The translations under genes and the position numbers were made by a program. Shown here piece by piece: positions 17,482 through 25,305 of a DNA stretch of 48,241 bases (position 1 is the first letter of the stretch; every line of letters begins with the position of its first letter). The notes beneath the pieces were generated by a model. It was not told the DNA's origin. It did not search any database and worked only from the letters and a program-made list of their open reading frames with translations. The stretch spans positions 1-48,241 of the forward strand of contig CAJXEJ010000014.1 in assembly GCA_913052475.1 (NCBI GenBank). The letters run 5' to 3'. This DNA comes from an uncultured Dehalococcoidia bacterium. GTDB taxonomy: Bacteria; Chloroflexota; Dehalococcoidia; Lucifugimonadales; Lucifugimonadaceae.

Positions 17482-17589
17482 AACAGGCGCAACACTTTCA
17501 AGCAGTCAGTTGTCAGGTCGAGTCGAAAAACTACTCGGTTTGCATCTTCGTTGGAATCATCATCTCGAAGTATTCGATTCTACTAGTGA
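17482..17589. other. Start of the 601-base gap between the dehydratase and pntAA
   Basis: The gap from 17482 to 18082 holds three things: this promoter-side stretch for the minus-strand dehydratase, a decayed minus-strand gene at 17590-17862, and an AT-rich stretch from 17863 to 18082 that presumably contains the promoter of the transhydrogenase genes. A GGAGCAATGA lies directly before the pntAA start. I found no structured RNA in it. Confidence 0.4.
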
Positions 17590-17862
17590 TCACGTGCTCC
17601 CGAGTCTATGCACCAATATAGCTTCTGGAGCGAGAGTCAGATCCTCGCAGTAGGGTGAATCAATCGTCTCGTCGGTCCACTGCATGTAAACGCGATTATT
17701 TTCACCTGGCACGGTTCCACCATTGAAATAGACCGTGACTTCAGATCGTTGATTTGCATCGCGGTAGGCGTAGCCCTGCTGCTATAACAAGGTGGCAACT
17801 TTGCGAGCGGTTACAGGTTTCACGTCGTACACACGTCTGATTACATATATTTCAAGCTCCAT
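17590..17862 (-). pseudogene. Small decayed gene with an in-frame amber codon
   Basis: Reading the minus strand from an ATG at 17862 to a TGA at 17590-17592 gives 90 codons of strongly protein-like sequence interrupted once, at codon 27 (TAG, bases 17782-17784). It begins MELEIYVIRRVYDVKP and later contains RSEVTVYFNGGTVPGENN and RVYMQWTDETIDSPY. Both sides of the stop are in the same frame, so a single point change (for example CAG or another codon to TAG) would explain it. Size and the strand/helix pattern resemble small ferredoxin-fold dimeric proteins such as ABM or NIPSNAP types, but I do not recognise the family. No ribosome site better than AAAAG is seen. Confidence 0.6.
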
Positions 17863-18082
17863 CTTTTCATTGAGATGTCGGGGTATTTTCTCAAGATATC
17901 GTCGCCATCAGGCTCGTATCTAGAACGCCTTGCACAACCTACATCCGAACCTGCAGCGAGTAAATGCTCACAAGCAGTTTCACTATTTATTCACATCGAT
18001 AGGCCAGTTGCACAGATATCATTAGGGGTTGTCGCCAAACTATAACGGAGCGAGCTGAAGGCTTACTCGACTGGAGCAATGA

Positions 18083-19201
18083 ATGAAGATCGGCGCCCCC
18101 AGGGAGTCAGACCCCAATGAGAACCGTGTGGCACTTGTGCCAGAAACGATTGAGCGCCTCGTAAAAGCTGGCCACGAGTTATTTATTGAAGAAGGTGCGG
18201 GAACCGCAGCTGGATTCCCCGATTCTGCCTATGCCGATGCCGGTGCTAAAACTGCCTCCGCAACGGACATCGCCGGATCAGCCGACATCTTTGTCCACGT
18301 GCAACCACCGACATCGGAAGAAGTTGGGGCCCTCAAAAAGCGTAGCATCGTTGTAAGCACACTGATGGCCCGAACAAACGCACCGGCTGTGTCTTCACTG
18401 GCAACCGCCGGAGCAACCGCCCTTGCAATGGAACTGGTTCCCCGCATCGCCCGAGCGCAGCGTATGGACGTCTTGTCGTCACAGGCGTCTATCGCTGGAT
18501 ACAAAGCAGCACTACTCGCCGCAAACTCTCTCGGAAAATACCTCCCCATGATGATGACCGCCGCAGGAACAATTCCACCGGCGAAAATCCTCGTTCTTGG
18601 CGCAGGTGTTGCCGGACTTCAGGCAATTGCAACCGCACGTCGCTTAGGCGCCGTGGTTGAGGCATTTGACGTCCGAGCCGCAGCTGGTGAACAGGTCGAA
18701 AGTCTCGGTGCGAAATTCATCCAGCCCCCAGCCGCGAAAGATGCGGAAGGTGCTGGCGGATATGCCAGAGAGCAGACCGAGGAAGAACAGGCTGCACAGC
18801 GTGAGTTCCTCAAGGAGCACATCGCGGGAGCAGATGCAGTAATCACTACCGCCGCTATTCCGGGCCGTTCTGCCCCGCTACTGATGACTGAAGACATGGT
18901 CGACGTAATGCGACCGGGTAGCGTTGTCATCGACCTTGCTGCCGAGTCGGGCGGAAACGTGGCTGGCACTGTTGCAGGTGAAATCATCGACAAGAACGGT
19001 GTAGCGATTAACGGACCAATAAACGTTCCGAGTTCAATGCCGTTCCACGCAAGCCAGCTCTACTCACGAAACGTCATGGCGCTCTTCGATCTGATCATCG
19101 ATCGGAAAGAAGGAACGCTTACACTCGATTTTGAAGATGAAGTGATCGACACCATGTGTGTTGCTCACGAAGGCAAAGCTCGACACGGATTAGGTGAATA
19201 A
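18083..19201 (+). CDS. pntAA: NAD(P) transhydrogenase subunit alpha, part 1 (NAD-binding domain I)
   Basis: A 372-residue soluble domain of the proton-translocating transhydrogenase. It shares the alanine-dehydrogenase/PNT fold: IGAPRESDPNENRVALVPETIERLVKAGHE is split across the N-terminus, the dinucleotide loop is VLGAGVAGLQAIATARRLGA near 172-191, and VEAFDVRAAAGEQVESLGAKF follows. The whole protein ends after domain I, as in the three-gene type where the membrane part of alpha is a separate protein. It binds NAD(H) on the cytoplasmic face and passes hydride to NADP bound by PntB. The next gene starts directly after its stop codon, so the operon is tight. ATG at 18083 is preceded by GGAGCAATGA. 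Confidence 0.95.
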   Translation: MKIGAPRESDPNENRVALVPETIERLVKAGHELFIEEGAGTAAGFPDSAYADAGAKTASATDIAGSADIFVHVQPPTSEEVGALKKRSIVVSTLMARTNAPAVSSLATAGATALAMELVPRIARAQRMDVLSSQASIAGYKAALLAANSLGKYLPMMMTAAGTIPPAKILVLGAGVAGLQAIATARRLGAVVEAFDVRAAAGEQVESLGAKFIQPPAAKDAEGAGGYAREQTEEEQAAQREFLKEHIAGADAVITTAAIPGRSAPLLMTEDMVDVMRPGSVVIDLAAESGGNVAGTVAGEIIDKNGVAINGPINVPSSMPFHASQLYSRNVMALFDLIIDRKEGTLTLDFEDEVIDTMCVAHEGKARHGLGE

Positions 19202-19501
19202 ATGTTTGACGCCGAAGCGCTAATAATTGCGCTAACAGTGTTCGTACTCGCGATTTTCATCGGGTACGAGGTAATTACAAAGGTGCCGCCAACGCTGCAC
19301 ACGCCCCTGATGTCGGGATCGAATGCGATCTCAGGCATCGTGATCGTGGGTGCTCTGTTGGTCGCTGGTCAGGCTGACGGGCTAACCGGGCAGATACTCG
19401 GTGCCGTCGCCGTTGGGCTCGCAATGATCAACGTGATTGGCGGCTTCATGGTTACCGACAGAATGCTCAAGATGTTCAGAAGGTCGGATCAGAAACAATG
19501 A
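19202..19501 (+). CDS. pntAB: NAD(P) transhydrogenase subunit alpha, part 2 (membrane)
   Basis: A 99-residue membrane protein with three hydrophobic spans (about residues 5-24, 44-58 and 66-86) and the family segment TLHTPLMSGSNAISGIVIVGAL. It supplies part of the proton channel that couples NADPH formation to the proton gradient. The ATG begins right after the pntAA stop (TAAATG), and its TGA overlaps the pntB ATG by four bases. Length and position are exactly as expected for the split transhydrogenase. Confidence 0.95.
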   Translation: MFDAEALIIALTVFVLAIFIGYEVITKVPPTLHTPLMSGSNAISGIVIVGALLVAGQADGLTGQILGAVAVGLAMINVIGGFMVTDRMLKMFRRSDQKQ

Positions 19502-20901
19502 GTACCGACGCACTCGTCCACATGAATATCACGAACGTGGCGTACATCTTCGCTGCGATTCTTTTCATCGTTGGTTTAAAACAGCTTGGCTCACCCGCCA
19601 CGGCGCGAAACGGTAACCGAATGTCGTCGCTGGCGATGTTGATTGCTGTAATGGCAACGGTTGTTGGTAAAGACATCGCATCGTGGGAATTCATTCTCTG
19701 TGGGATCATCGTTGGTTCGACTATCGGTGCTTTCTCAGCTCGGAAGGTTGCGATGACTGATATGCCGCAGCTCGTGGCGATCTTCAACGGTTTCGGTGGT
19801 GCTGCTTCGGCGGTAATCGCAGCCGGAGAACTGATTCGCCTAATCGATGACGGCGACGCAATCGCAGAAGACGTGTCGATCACGATCATGGCTTCTGTGA
19901 TCGTTGGTGGAGTAACCCTAACTGGTAGCTTCATCGCATATGGAAAGCTTCAGGGAGTAGTTCCTACCCGGCCATTGCTGCTACCGATTCGTAACGTGAT
20001 AAACGTTGCGTTGCTGATCGGAATGGTCGCTTCAACCGTATGGCTGGTTGTCGATCCTTCGATCACAGCCTTCCTGATCGCTGGTGGAATCGCACTTGCT
20101 CTCGGAATCCTCGTTGTGATTCCGATCGGTGGTGCCGATATGCCAGTCGTGATCGCACTGCTAAACTCATACTCCGGTATCGCGGGTGCTGCGACAGGAT
20201 TCGTCCTTGGCAACAACATGCTAATCATCGCTGGTTCGCTCGTTGGTGCATCGGGTCTGATTCTCACAAGGATCATGACCAAAGCGATGAACCGATCGCT
20301 TGCGAACGTCATGCTCGGGGGCTTTGGTGTCGAAGATGGGGCAGCCGCTGGCGGCGAAGAGGAAACTCGACCCGTTACTTCGATTCAGGCCGACGACGCA
20401 GCAACAATGCTTGCGTATGCACAGTCTGTGATCTTCGTTCCGGGTTACGGTCTTGCCGTTGCTCAGGCACAGCATCAGGTTCGTGAACTTGCCGACTTGC
20501 TCAAGGAAAAAGGGATTAGCGTTCGATACGCCATCCACCCTGTCGCAGGTCGTATGCCGGGCCACATGAACGTGCTGCTGGCTGAGGCGAATGTGCCTTA
20601 CGACGAGCTAAAAGACCTCGATGAAATCAACGGTGAGTTCCAACGAACCGACGTTGCGGTCGTGATTGGTGCAAACGACGTTACGAACCCGTCTGCACGA
20701 ACCGACACATCGAGTCCGATCTACGGCATGCCAATTCTGAACGTTGACCAGGCACAGTCGGTCATCATGATGAAGCGGTCAATGTCTTCGGGTTTCGCCG
20801 GGGTACAGAACGAACTGTTCTTCCTCGACAAAACCCAGATGCTCTTCGGCGATGCCAAAGACTCCGTTGAAAAGATCACCACTGAAGTAAAAGACCTCTA
20901 G
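19498..20901 (+). CDS. pntB: NAD(P) transhydrogenase subunit beta
   Basis: A 467-residue protein. Its N-terminal two-thirds is a multi-span membrane domain, with ARKVAMTDMPQLVAIFNGFGGAASA in pieces between residues 81 and 105 and the DMPVVIALLNSYSGIA region. The C-terminal NADP-binding domain III has VPGYGLAVAQAQHQVRELADLLKEKG near residues 317-342, YAIHPVAGRMPGHMNVLLAEA and the GANDVTNP loop. It catalyses hydride transfer between NADH and NADP coupled to proton entry. A good hairpin terminator follows. With an NAD-linked 6-phosphogluconate dehydrogenase nearby, this enzyme would provide NADPH. Confidence 0.96.
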   Translation: MSTDALVHMNITNVAYIFAAILFIVGLKQLGSPATARNGNRMSSLAMLIAVMATVVGKDIASWEFILCGIIVGSTIGAFSARKVAMTDMPQLVAIFNGFGGAASAVIAAGELIRLIDDGDAIAEDVSITIMASVIVGGVTLTGSFIAYGKLQGVVPTRPLLLPIRNVINVALLIGMVASTVWLVVDPSITAFLIAGGIALALGILVVIPIGGADMPVVIALLNSYSGIAGAATGFVLGNNMLIIAGSLVGASGLILTRIMTKAMNRSLANVMLGGFGVEDGAAAGGEEETRPVTSIQADDAATMLAYAQSVIFVPGYGLAVAQAQHQVRELADLLKEKGISVRYAIHPVAGRMPGHMNVLLAEANVPYDELKDLDEINGEFQRTDVAVVIGANDVTNPSARTDTSSPIYGMPILNVDQAQSVIMMKRSMSSGFAGVQNELFFLDKTQMLFGDAKDSVEKITTEVKDL

Positions 20902-20925
20902 CCGTTCTTCAAGTAAGACAATTGA

Positions 20926-20958
20926 AAGCTCCAGGTTGAGTTCATCCTGAGGCTTTTT
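20926..20958 (+). terminator. Rho-independent terminator after pntB
   Basis: AAGCTCCAGG (20926-20935) pairs with CCTGAGGCTT (20946-20955) with one wobble and one mismatch, around a ten-base loop, and is followed by a short T run. It lies 25 bases after the pntB stop. Confidence 0.75.
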
Positions 20959-20980
20959 GTTGTCATGTCTTGAACGGAGT

Positions 20981-21017
20981 CATCGGAGTCGAAGGATCTG
21001 GGGAAGGGACGCGCGCG
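20981..21017 (+). repeat. Dispersed intergenic repeat, copy 1
   Basis: This 37-base stretch aligns without gaps to 39373-39409; I count 28 matches, and all but one of the mismatches are transitions. Both copies lie in intergenic DNA just after a gene. The core GGAGTCGAAGGATCT resembles the GAGCGGAGTCGAAGGATCT-type repeats seen between genes in many bacteria, which is recall rather than a search result. Confidence 0.5.
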
Positions 21018-21051
21018 TTCCGTTCAATTAACCAGCAATTTCGACGCCATT

Positions 21052-21161
21052 CTCCCTAGCAGGGAGGATTTAGAGGGTTGGTTGAGTCGTGAGGAGTTAC
21101 ATCAGAATCACAACGTCGCCACTGTAGGCAGCTAGCGATTTCACCTACCCCCCAACCCTCT
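21052..21161. repeat. Intergenic inverted repeats before the epimerase gene
   Basis: CTCCCT and AGGGAG (21052-21057 and 21061-21066) form a small hairpin. A perfect ten-base inverted repeat, AGAGGGTTGG at 21072-21081 and CCAACCCTCT at 21152-21161, encloses about 70 bases. This lies between convergent pntB and the minus-strand epimerase, downstream of both, so it may act as a transcript end or be a mobile palindromic repeat. Confidence 0.45.
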
Positions 21162-21191
21162 CCCTACGAGGACGAAGGGGAAGCCGCAGCT

Positions 21192-21977
21192 TTAAAACGC
21201 CTCGGTCAGATTGCTGTCTGGCTGCCGGTATTCCTTGTTCCATAGACCTTCGACGTGGTACCGAGGAACCCAGCCGAGTACACGCTTGGTCTTCTCATTG
21301 TTGAACTTACCGTGCGGTAGATCAGGAAGAATGAAGAACGTTTCACTTCGAGTAGCGAGCCGTTCCTCCGGAACCTCCACCGCCGCCTGAACCGCTGTTC
21401 CGCAATCCTGCCATGCCGTCGAGTACGGAACCATGTCGTCGTGATACACCGGTGGAGCCTCGGGACCGCCCAGATTCCAAGAATGTTTCATGTTGTAATA
21501 CAGCAGAGTGATTAGTTGTATACCGTGCCGTGCGCTAAACACCCGACAGATTTCCTGGCCCAACGCCTTGGTATGGGCGTACAGACGAGTACCGGGAGCA
21601 GGTGGCATGTCGGGAATGAGATCGAAATCCCACTCCTCATACTGCTGTCCTGCCATCTGGTAGTGCGGGCCAGTCGTAATCACTCGCTTGATGCGATGCT
21701 CCCGAGCAGCAACCATCATGGCGTAGTTGCCCATCATGTTCACATCAAAGGCGAATTGCCGATCAGGTCGTAGGACTGAGAGGTTGACGATCACGTCCAT
21801 ACCTTCTGCGGCTTTCACAACACCATCAACATCATCAGCTGAAAGTTTTTGATACTCGCCTTTGTACTCCGGATATGGCTCGTTGATATCGGTTAGCAGG
21901 ATGTCGTGGCGTTCTTTCATCGCCTTCACTGCCCAGGGGCCCAGCATTCCGTTTCCGCCAAGAATTAGCACATTCAT
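21192..21977 (-). CDS. NAD-dependent epimerase/dehydratase family protein
   Basis: A 261-residue extended short-chain dehydrogenase. It starts MNVLILGGNGMLGPWAVKAM with a complete Gly-x-x-Gly-x-x-Gly loop. The active-site tyrosine and lysine are in the RLYAHTKALGQEI segment (Y-A-H-T-K). DVNMMGNYAMMVAAREHRIKRVI in the middle is the usual helix and strand before the catalytic serine/threonine. Such enzymes modify nucleotide sugars or related polyols. ATG 21977 with GGGAGG upstream was chosen; a frame open to 22076 lies inside the preceding gene. It overlaps the upstream gene's stop by four bases (ATGA), so the two proteins are made together. Confidence 0.8.
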   Translation of the reverse strand: MNVLILGGNGMLGPWAVKAMKERHDILLTDINEPYPEYKGEYQKLSADDVDGVVKAAEGMDVIVNLSVLRPDRQFAFDVNMMGNYAMMVAAREHRIKRVITTGPHYQMAGQQYEEWDFDLIPDMPPAPGTRLYAHTKALGQEICRVFSARHGIQLITLLYYNMKHSWNLGGPEAPPVYHDDMVPYSTAWQDCGTAVQAAVEVPEERLATRSETFFILPDLPHGKFNNEKTKRVLGWVPRYHVEGLWNKEYRQPDSNLTEAF

Positions 21978-22651
21978 GATGAAAGCCTCCCGGCAAGTCC
22001 CGGCAATAATGTCGCAGCCGTCTTTGTAATGAATCGTTGGCGAGCAACTGGCGACTGGACATGAATATCCTGCCACTGTCCGAGTTCCTCACTGATGAGA
22101 GCCTCCTCAACCGCAGCTCCAATCAGGTCGCTTGAAATGGCGGCTGTTTCGCCAACACCGGTACCATCGAACGGCCAGCCCAGTCGCAGGTTCGCTACTT
22201 GAATAAGGCGATCTCTAGCGAACTCTTTACAAACGTACTCGGCCATATGAGCGGCAAGTAACTCAGTATCCTCGGCAGAAGGATCCGTACGCCATTTTTC
22301 GGTTACCACGAGGTTTTCTTCGTGGTCCTCGTAGAGCCGCAGGGTGCTGACGTTGATATACCGAGCGATGCCGGCATCAGAAGCCGCCTGAAGTAGGTTG
22401 TACATACGGCGCGTGTGGTAATCCATCAGGTGCGCAGCCGAACCAGATTGACCCTGATAGCCGATGTTGATTACTGTATCGATTCCGGCGAGTAGATCAT
22501 CGGTCTCAGACCCATGACCGAGTTCGTTGGAAACGATGTCGCCACTTGCTTTGCGCGAGAGATCGGTCAGTCGTAGCGTATGTTTTTCGCCTAGTGCGGC
22601 TGCTATTAGCTGTGCCGTCGCTGAGGCTGCCGACGTTATCAGCAGGTTCAA
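21974..22651 (-). CDS. Divergent Rossmann-fold epimerase-like protein lacking the catalytic Tyr-Lys pair
   Basis: A 225-residue protein with the layout of a short NAD-dependent epimerase: strand-helix start MNLLITSAASATAQLIAAAL, a DTVINIGYQG strand, the HTRRMYNLLQAASDAGIARYINVSTLRLY block and a RLGWPF strand. The glycine-rich loop is degenerate (TSAASATAQ). Where YxxxK is expected the sequence reads HMAEY, so the catalytic tyrosine and lysine are missing. It is shorter than the usual 290-310 residues. It is followed by an overlapping, apparently catalytic homologue, so it may be a regulatory or scaffold partner. The frame is intact over its full length. Confidence 0.65.
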   Translation of the reverse strand: MNLLITSAASATAQLIAAALGEKHTLRLTDLSRKASGDIVSNELGHGSETDDLLAGIDTVINIGYQGQSGSAAHLMDYHTRRMYNLLQAASDAGIARYINVSTLRLYEDHEENLVVTEKWRTDPSAEDTELLAAHMAEYVCKEFARDRLIQVANLRLGWPFDGTGVGETAAISSDLIGAAVEEALISEELGQWQDIHVQSPVARQRFITKTAATLLPGLAGRLSS

Positions 22652-23402
22652 TTTTCAACTCCACTCGTTGTGAATTGGTCAGATCAACCCGGTTGCCGGA
22701 TTGGATTTGTAGATACTAACGCCATGAAGTCCCCTGAGTTCGCCGTCACGAAAGAAAATCCAGGAATCGCGCTTTTACAATTACGCTGTTCGCGCTGGCG
22801 CTGGTCTTTTCCGGCTGTGAGACCGAGACGCTTGATCCAACAATATTTCCCGCGGAACCTCCATTGCGATGCATAGATTATGAATAAGTTAAAGTTATTG
22901 AGGTAATTGATGCCAACCGATTGTTCCATCGATCGGTCAAATTCAGATGTATGGTGCGCATGTGCTATACCAACTGGCAGACTGCACTGTCAAAGCGAAG
23001 AACACGCTGATAAACCTCGCCGGTAGTTCGATCAGAATTGAGGCAGACCTAGTCGAAACGGACTGCAACGATATCCATCACTACTATCTCTACCCAGCTG
23101 AGGGAACCTCGATCGAGGATTTGCTGGTTCGATCAGGTACAGTCCTCGTGTGGAGTCAAAACGGTCAGTATCTGGCCGGTTTATCTACCAGACGCTGCCG
23201 CGAAAGATCACGATAACGGCTGTCAGTGGCACTGATTATCAAGCGTTCCAACGCGGGGAACCAAGCGACTTCTGCATCCCTGGCCTAACCTACCGGGAAT
23301 CAAGCTCCGATTAGAAACCCGCCATCGCGCAAAATCCGGTTGACCGACTCGGGTAATCGGATACTATGCGGCGATTGATCAGCACGCAGATGGAGAGATT
23401 TA
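22652..23402. other. 751-base region without an intact gene
   Basis: Apart from the decayed nuclease-like lipoprotein gene at 22724-23314, this region holds the upstream flank of the minus-strand epimerase pair (22652-22723) and the leader of the first lipoprotein gene, with GGAGAG about seven bases before its TTG start at 23403. Confidence 0.5.
22724..23314 (+). pseudogene. Decayed nuclease-like (SNase-fold) lipoprotein gene
   Basis: Protein-like segments run in order through shifting frames. An ATG at 22724 opens MKSPEFAVTKENP. After a shift, ITLFALALVFSGCETE reads as a lipoprotein signal with lipobox. A TAA at 22885-22887 interrupts it, followed by VKVIEVIDAN. After another shift, SIGQIQMYGAHV leads into IRIEADLVETDCND, HHYYLYPAEGTSIEDLLVRSGTV in parts, then QYLAG. 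Further shifts give YLPDAAAKDHDNGCQW and YQAFQRGEPSDFCIPGL up to a TAG at 23312-23314. The order resembles staphylococcal-nuclease-like domains (DGDTI, ligand strand, D..GR.L.Y, leader helix). At least four lesions are present. The family call is moderate; the decay itself is clear. Confidence 0.55.
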
Positions 23403-23981
23403 TTGGAATTCAGTCGACCGGTGTTTCCTAGAAGAATATTTCTACCGATTCTTATTGTCGTGATGGTGTTTGCAGTATTGCTCGCTACTGCATGTGGATC
23501 GAGTGCGAGCGAGGAAGAGGTATTTCCGCAGATCAGTGACCCGGGTCAGGTGTTCAGTCTCGACGATCTCCTCGCAACTCCCTACAAGCAATCAAACAAC
23601 TACTCGACCGAGGGCCTACCGGGGGCAACAGACGTGAGCTTTGGATTCCTTAGGGTTGGTGGTGGCGAACCCTACGACTACGAAATGCGGTTCTATGATT
23701 CGCATCAGGCGGCTGTCGATCAGGGAACCGCCATGGCAAAAGAAGGAACGGGGCCAGACGCGATTCTCAGCGAAGATGACGCAACATACAAAGCGGGTAT
23801 CAAAAAACGTCGAATGATCATCGGCGGCGGGTCCGGCGGTGGTGCCCGCAGCGGAATAGGTCCCAAATTCGCTAGTTACGCCATATTTGGCAATATCGTC
23901 ATGCTTTGCCAGGGGGCAGATCCTGAAATGTCCCTCGAACGATGTGAGCTAATGGCTAATACGCTGGCCCCAAGTGAATAA
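23403..23981 (+). CDS. Small lipoprotein, tandem family member 1
   Basis: A 192-residue lipoprotein: basic start, hydrophobic stretch (about 13-30) and lipobox ending at Cys31 (LLATAC-GSS). The mature part shares a pattern with four neighbouring genes: a VFSLDDL strand-helix near the start, then EGLPGA, a YEMRFYDSHQAA helix, a lysine/arginine KKRR where other members have DRR, and GNIVMLCQG with a second Cys eleven residues after the first. This spacing is conserved in copies 1-4 and suggests a disulfide. TTG start with GGAGAG upstream. I do not recognise the family; an exported, membrane-anchored role is all that can be inferred. The next copy overlaps its 3' end by eight bases. Confidence 0.75.
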   Translation: MEFSRPVFPRRIFLPILIVVMVFAVLLATACGSSASEEEVFPQISDPGQVFSLDDLLATPYKQSNNYSTEGLPGATDVSFGFLRVGGGEPYDYEMRFYDSHQAAVDQGTAMAKEGTGPDAILSEDDATYKAGIKKRRMIIGGGSGGGARSGIGPKFASYAIFGNIVMLCQGADPEMSLERCELMANTLAPSE

Positions 23982-24549
23982 CGTGTGCAAACGAATCACT
24001 GGCCGATTTCAATTGATCTCTGGCGCGATATTTATCACCGCGCTGCTATTCGTAGTCGGATGTGGTTCAGAATCTTCCGACTTTTCTTCGGATTCTACTT
24101 TCGAGAAGATCGCCGACTTCGACCGTGTTCTGTCGATAAGTGATGTGCAAGATATCGGTTGGAAAAAAGGCAAGACCTATGACGTCACAGGGCTCGATAA
24201 TGCAGATTCTGCATACGTAGGTTTTTGGGACTTACCCGGAATTGGTTCATTGAACTATGAAATCCGTGTTTATCCCAGCCACCAGATCGCCCTCGAGAAG
24301 GGGATGCCATTCGCCCAAGATGCCTCGGGTTCCGGTGCTTCGCTAAATGCGGAAGACGCGATGTGGGACGATGGTGTCCGAGATCGTCGGATCATAGTTG
24401 GTGGAGGTTCACGAGGTAGTCAGAACCCTAGATACGGCGATTTCGTAATTCTTGGAAACATAGTGATTCTGTGCGAAGGACGAACTTCGGAACACTCACT
24501 CGATCAATGTGCGCCTTTCGTCGCATTAATTCGAGGAGAAGGCGCATAA
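23974..24549 (+). CDS. Small lipoprotein, tandem family member 2
   Basis: A 191-residue lipoprotein with a signal of about 29 residues and lipobox FVVGC-GSE. The GTG start at 23974 overlaps the first copy by eight bases; a second GTG at 23983 is an alternative. The mature domain has VLSISDV, YDVTGLDNA, YEIRVYPSHQIALEKG, DRRIIVGGG and GNIVILCEG followed by Cys at the eleven-residue spacing. It is closest in pattern to copy 1, including the glycine-rich loop after DRR. A 159-base spacer separates it from copy 3. Function unknown. Confidence 0.75.
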   Translation: MNNVCKRITGRFQLISGAIFITALLFVVGCGSESSDFSSDSTFEKIADFDRVLSISDVQDIGWKKGKTYDVTGLDNADSAYVGFWDLPGIGSLNYEIRVYPSHQIALEKGMPFAQDASGSGASLNAEDAMWDDGVRDRRIIVGGGSRGSQNPRYGDFVILGNIVILCEGRTSEHSLDQCAPFVALIRGEGA

Positions 24550-24708
24550 TTACGGTGTTACGTACTCGACGGACCGTATCGTTCACTGAATCCGCATTCT
24601 GAGCGAGTGACTGCTGGAGTGTAAACAGGTATATTTGGCTCACCCACTGCTCATTCATTTTTCTCGCACAAATCCGGTGGGTTCCAGACTAATTTAGGGA
24701 GCTTTTCG

Positions 24709-25305
24709 ATGAGACACGAAAACAGCGGCACGATAAGGCTGCTGATGCTGCTATTTGCGATAGCTTCACTTTCAATTGCTGCAGTAGCTTGTGGTAGCGA
24801 TGGCGATGGCGACGGCGATAGCGATGACGGTGTGGGCTCAAGTTCTGATGGACCGATCGCCAAGATCGACGCTACAGAACGAATCTACACAGCCGACGAT
24901 ATAAAGAACACTGAATTCTTCAAGACCGACGATGACTATGATGTCGAAGGACTCGATGGAGCAGTCGCAGCGGTTTACGGTTTCTACGGTTCTGATCCGT
25001 ACAAGCGAGATGAATACGAAGCGCGCTTCTACGCTGATCACGCTGCGGCAATGGCCCAGGGTGTTGATTTCGCTGACGAAGCGACCGGTGCGGACGCAGT
25101 CCTGCTCAAAGACATTCAGCGATGGGACGAAGGTATCTCCGATCGTCGTCAATGCGCCGGAAACGGTGGACACCACTCTGGTAAATGCGACAACCCGAAG
25201 TACTTCGACTACATCGTTGTCGGAAACATGGTTCTCATGTGCCAAGGTAAAGACACTGCCGAGTCCCACCAGGCCTGTGCCAACCTCATGGCCGTGGTGC
25301 AATAG
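24709..25305 (+). CDS. Small lipoprotein, tandem family member 3
   Basis: A 198-residue lipoprotein with lipobox IAAVAC-GSD and, directly after it, a Ser/Asp/Gly linker (DGDGDGDSDDG) encoded by an imperfect GATGGC repeat around 24799-24831. The family domain follows: IYTADDIK, YDVEGLDGA, YEARFYADHAAAMAQG, DRRQC and GNMVLMCQG with the Cys-x11-Cys pair. A second pair, C-x10-C right after DRR, is shared only with copy 4. ATG preceded by AGGGAG. It has its own 159-base leader and may start a new transcript. The next gene begins immediately at its stop codon. Confidence 0.75.
   Translation: MRHENSGTIRLLMLLFAIASLSIAAVACGSDGDGDGDSDDGVGSSSDGPIAKIDATERIYTADDIKNTEFFKTDDDYDVEGLDGAVAAVYGFYGSDPYKRDEYEARFYADHAAAMAQGVDFADEATGADAVLLKDIQRWDEGISDRRQCAGNGGHHSGKCDNPKYFDYIVVGNMVLMCQGKDTAESHQACANLMAVVQ

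Noticed and set aside
24799-24831. GATGGC-like repeat considered as a microsatellite or phase-variation tract
   Set aside because: It stays in frame and encodes a Ser/Asp/Gly linker after the lipobox; copy-number changes of six bases would not switch the gene off.
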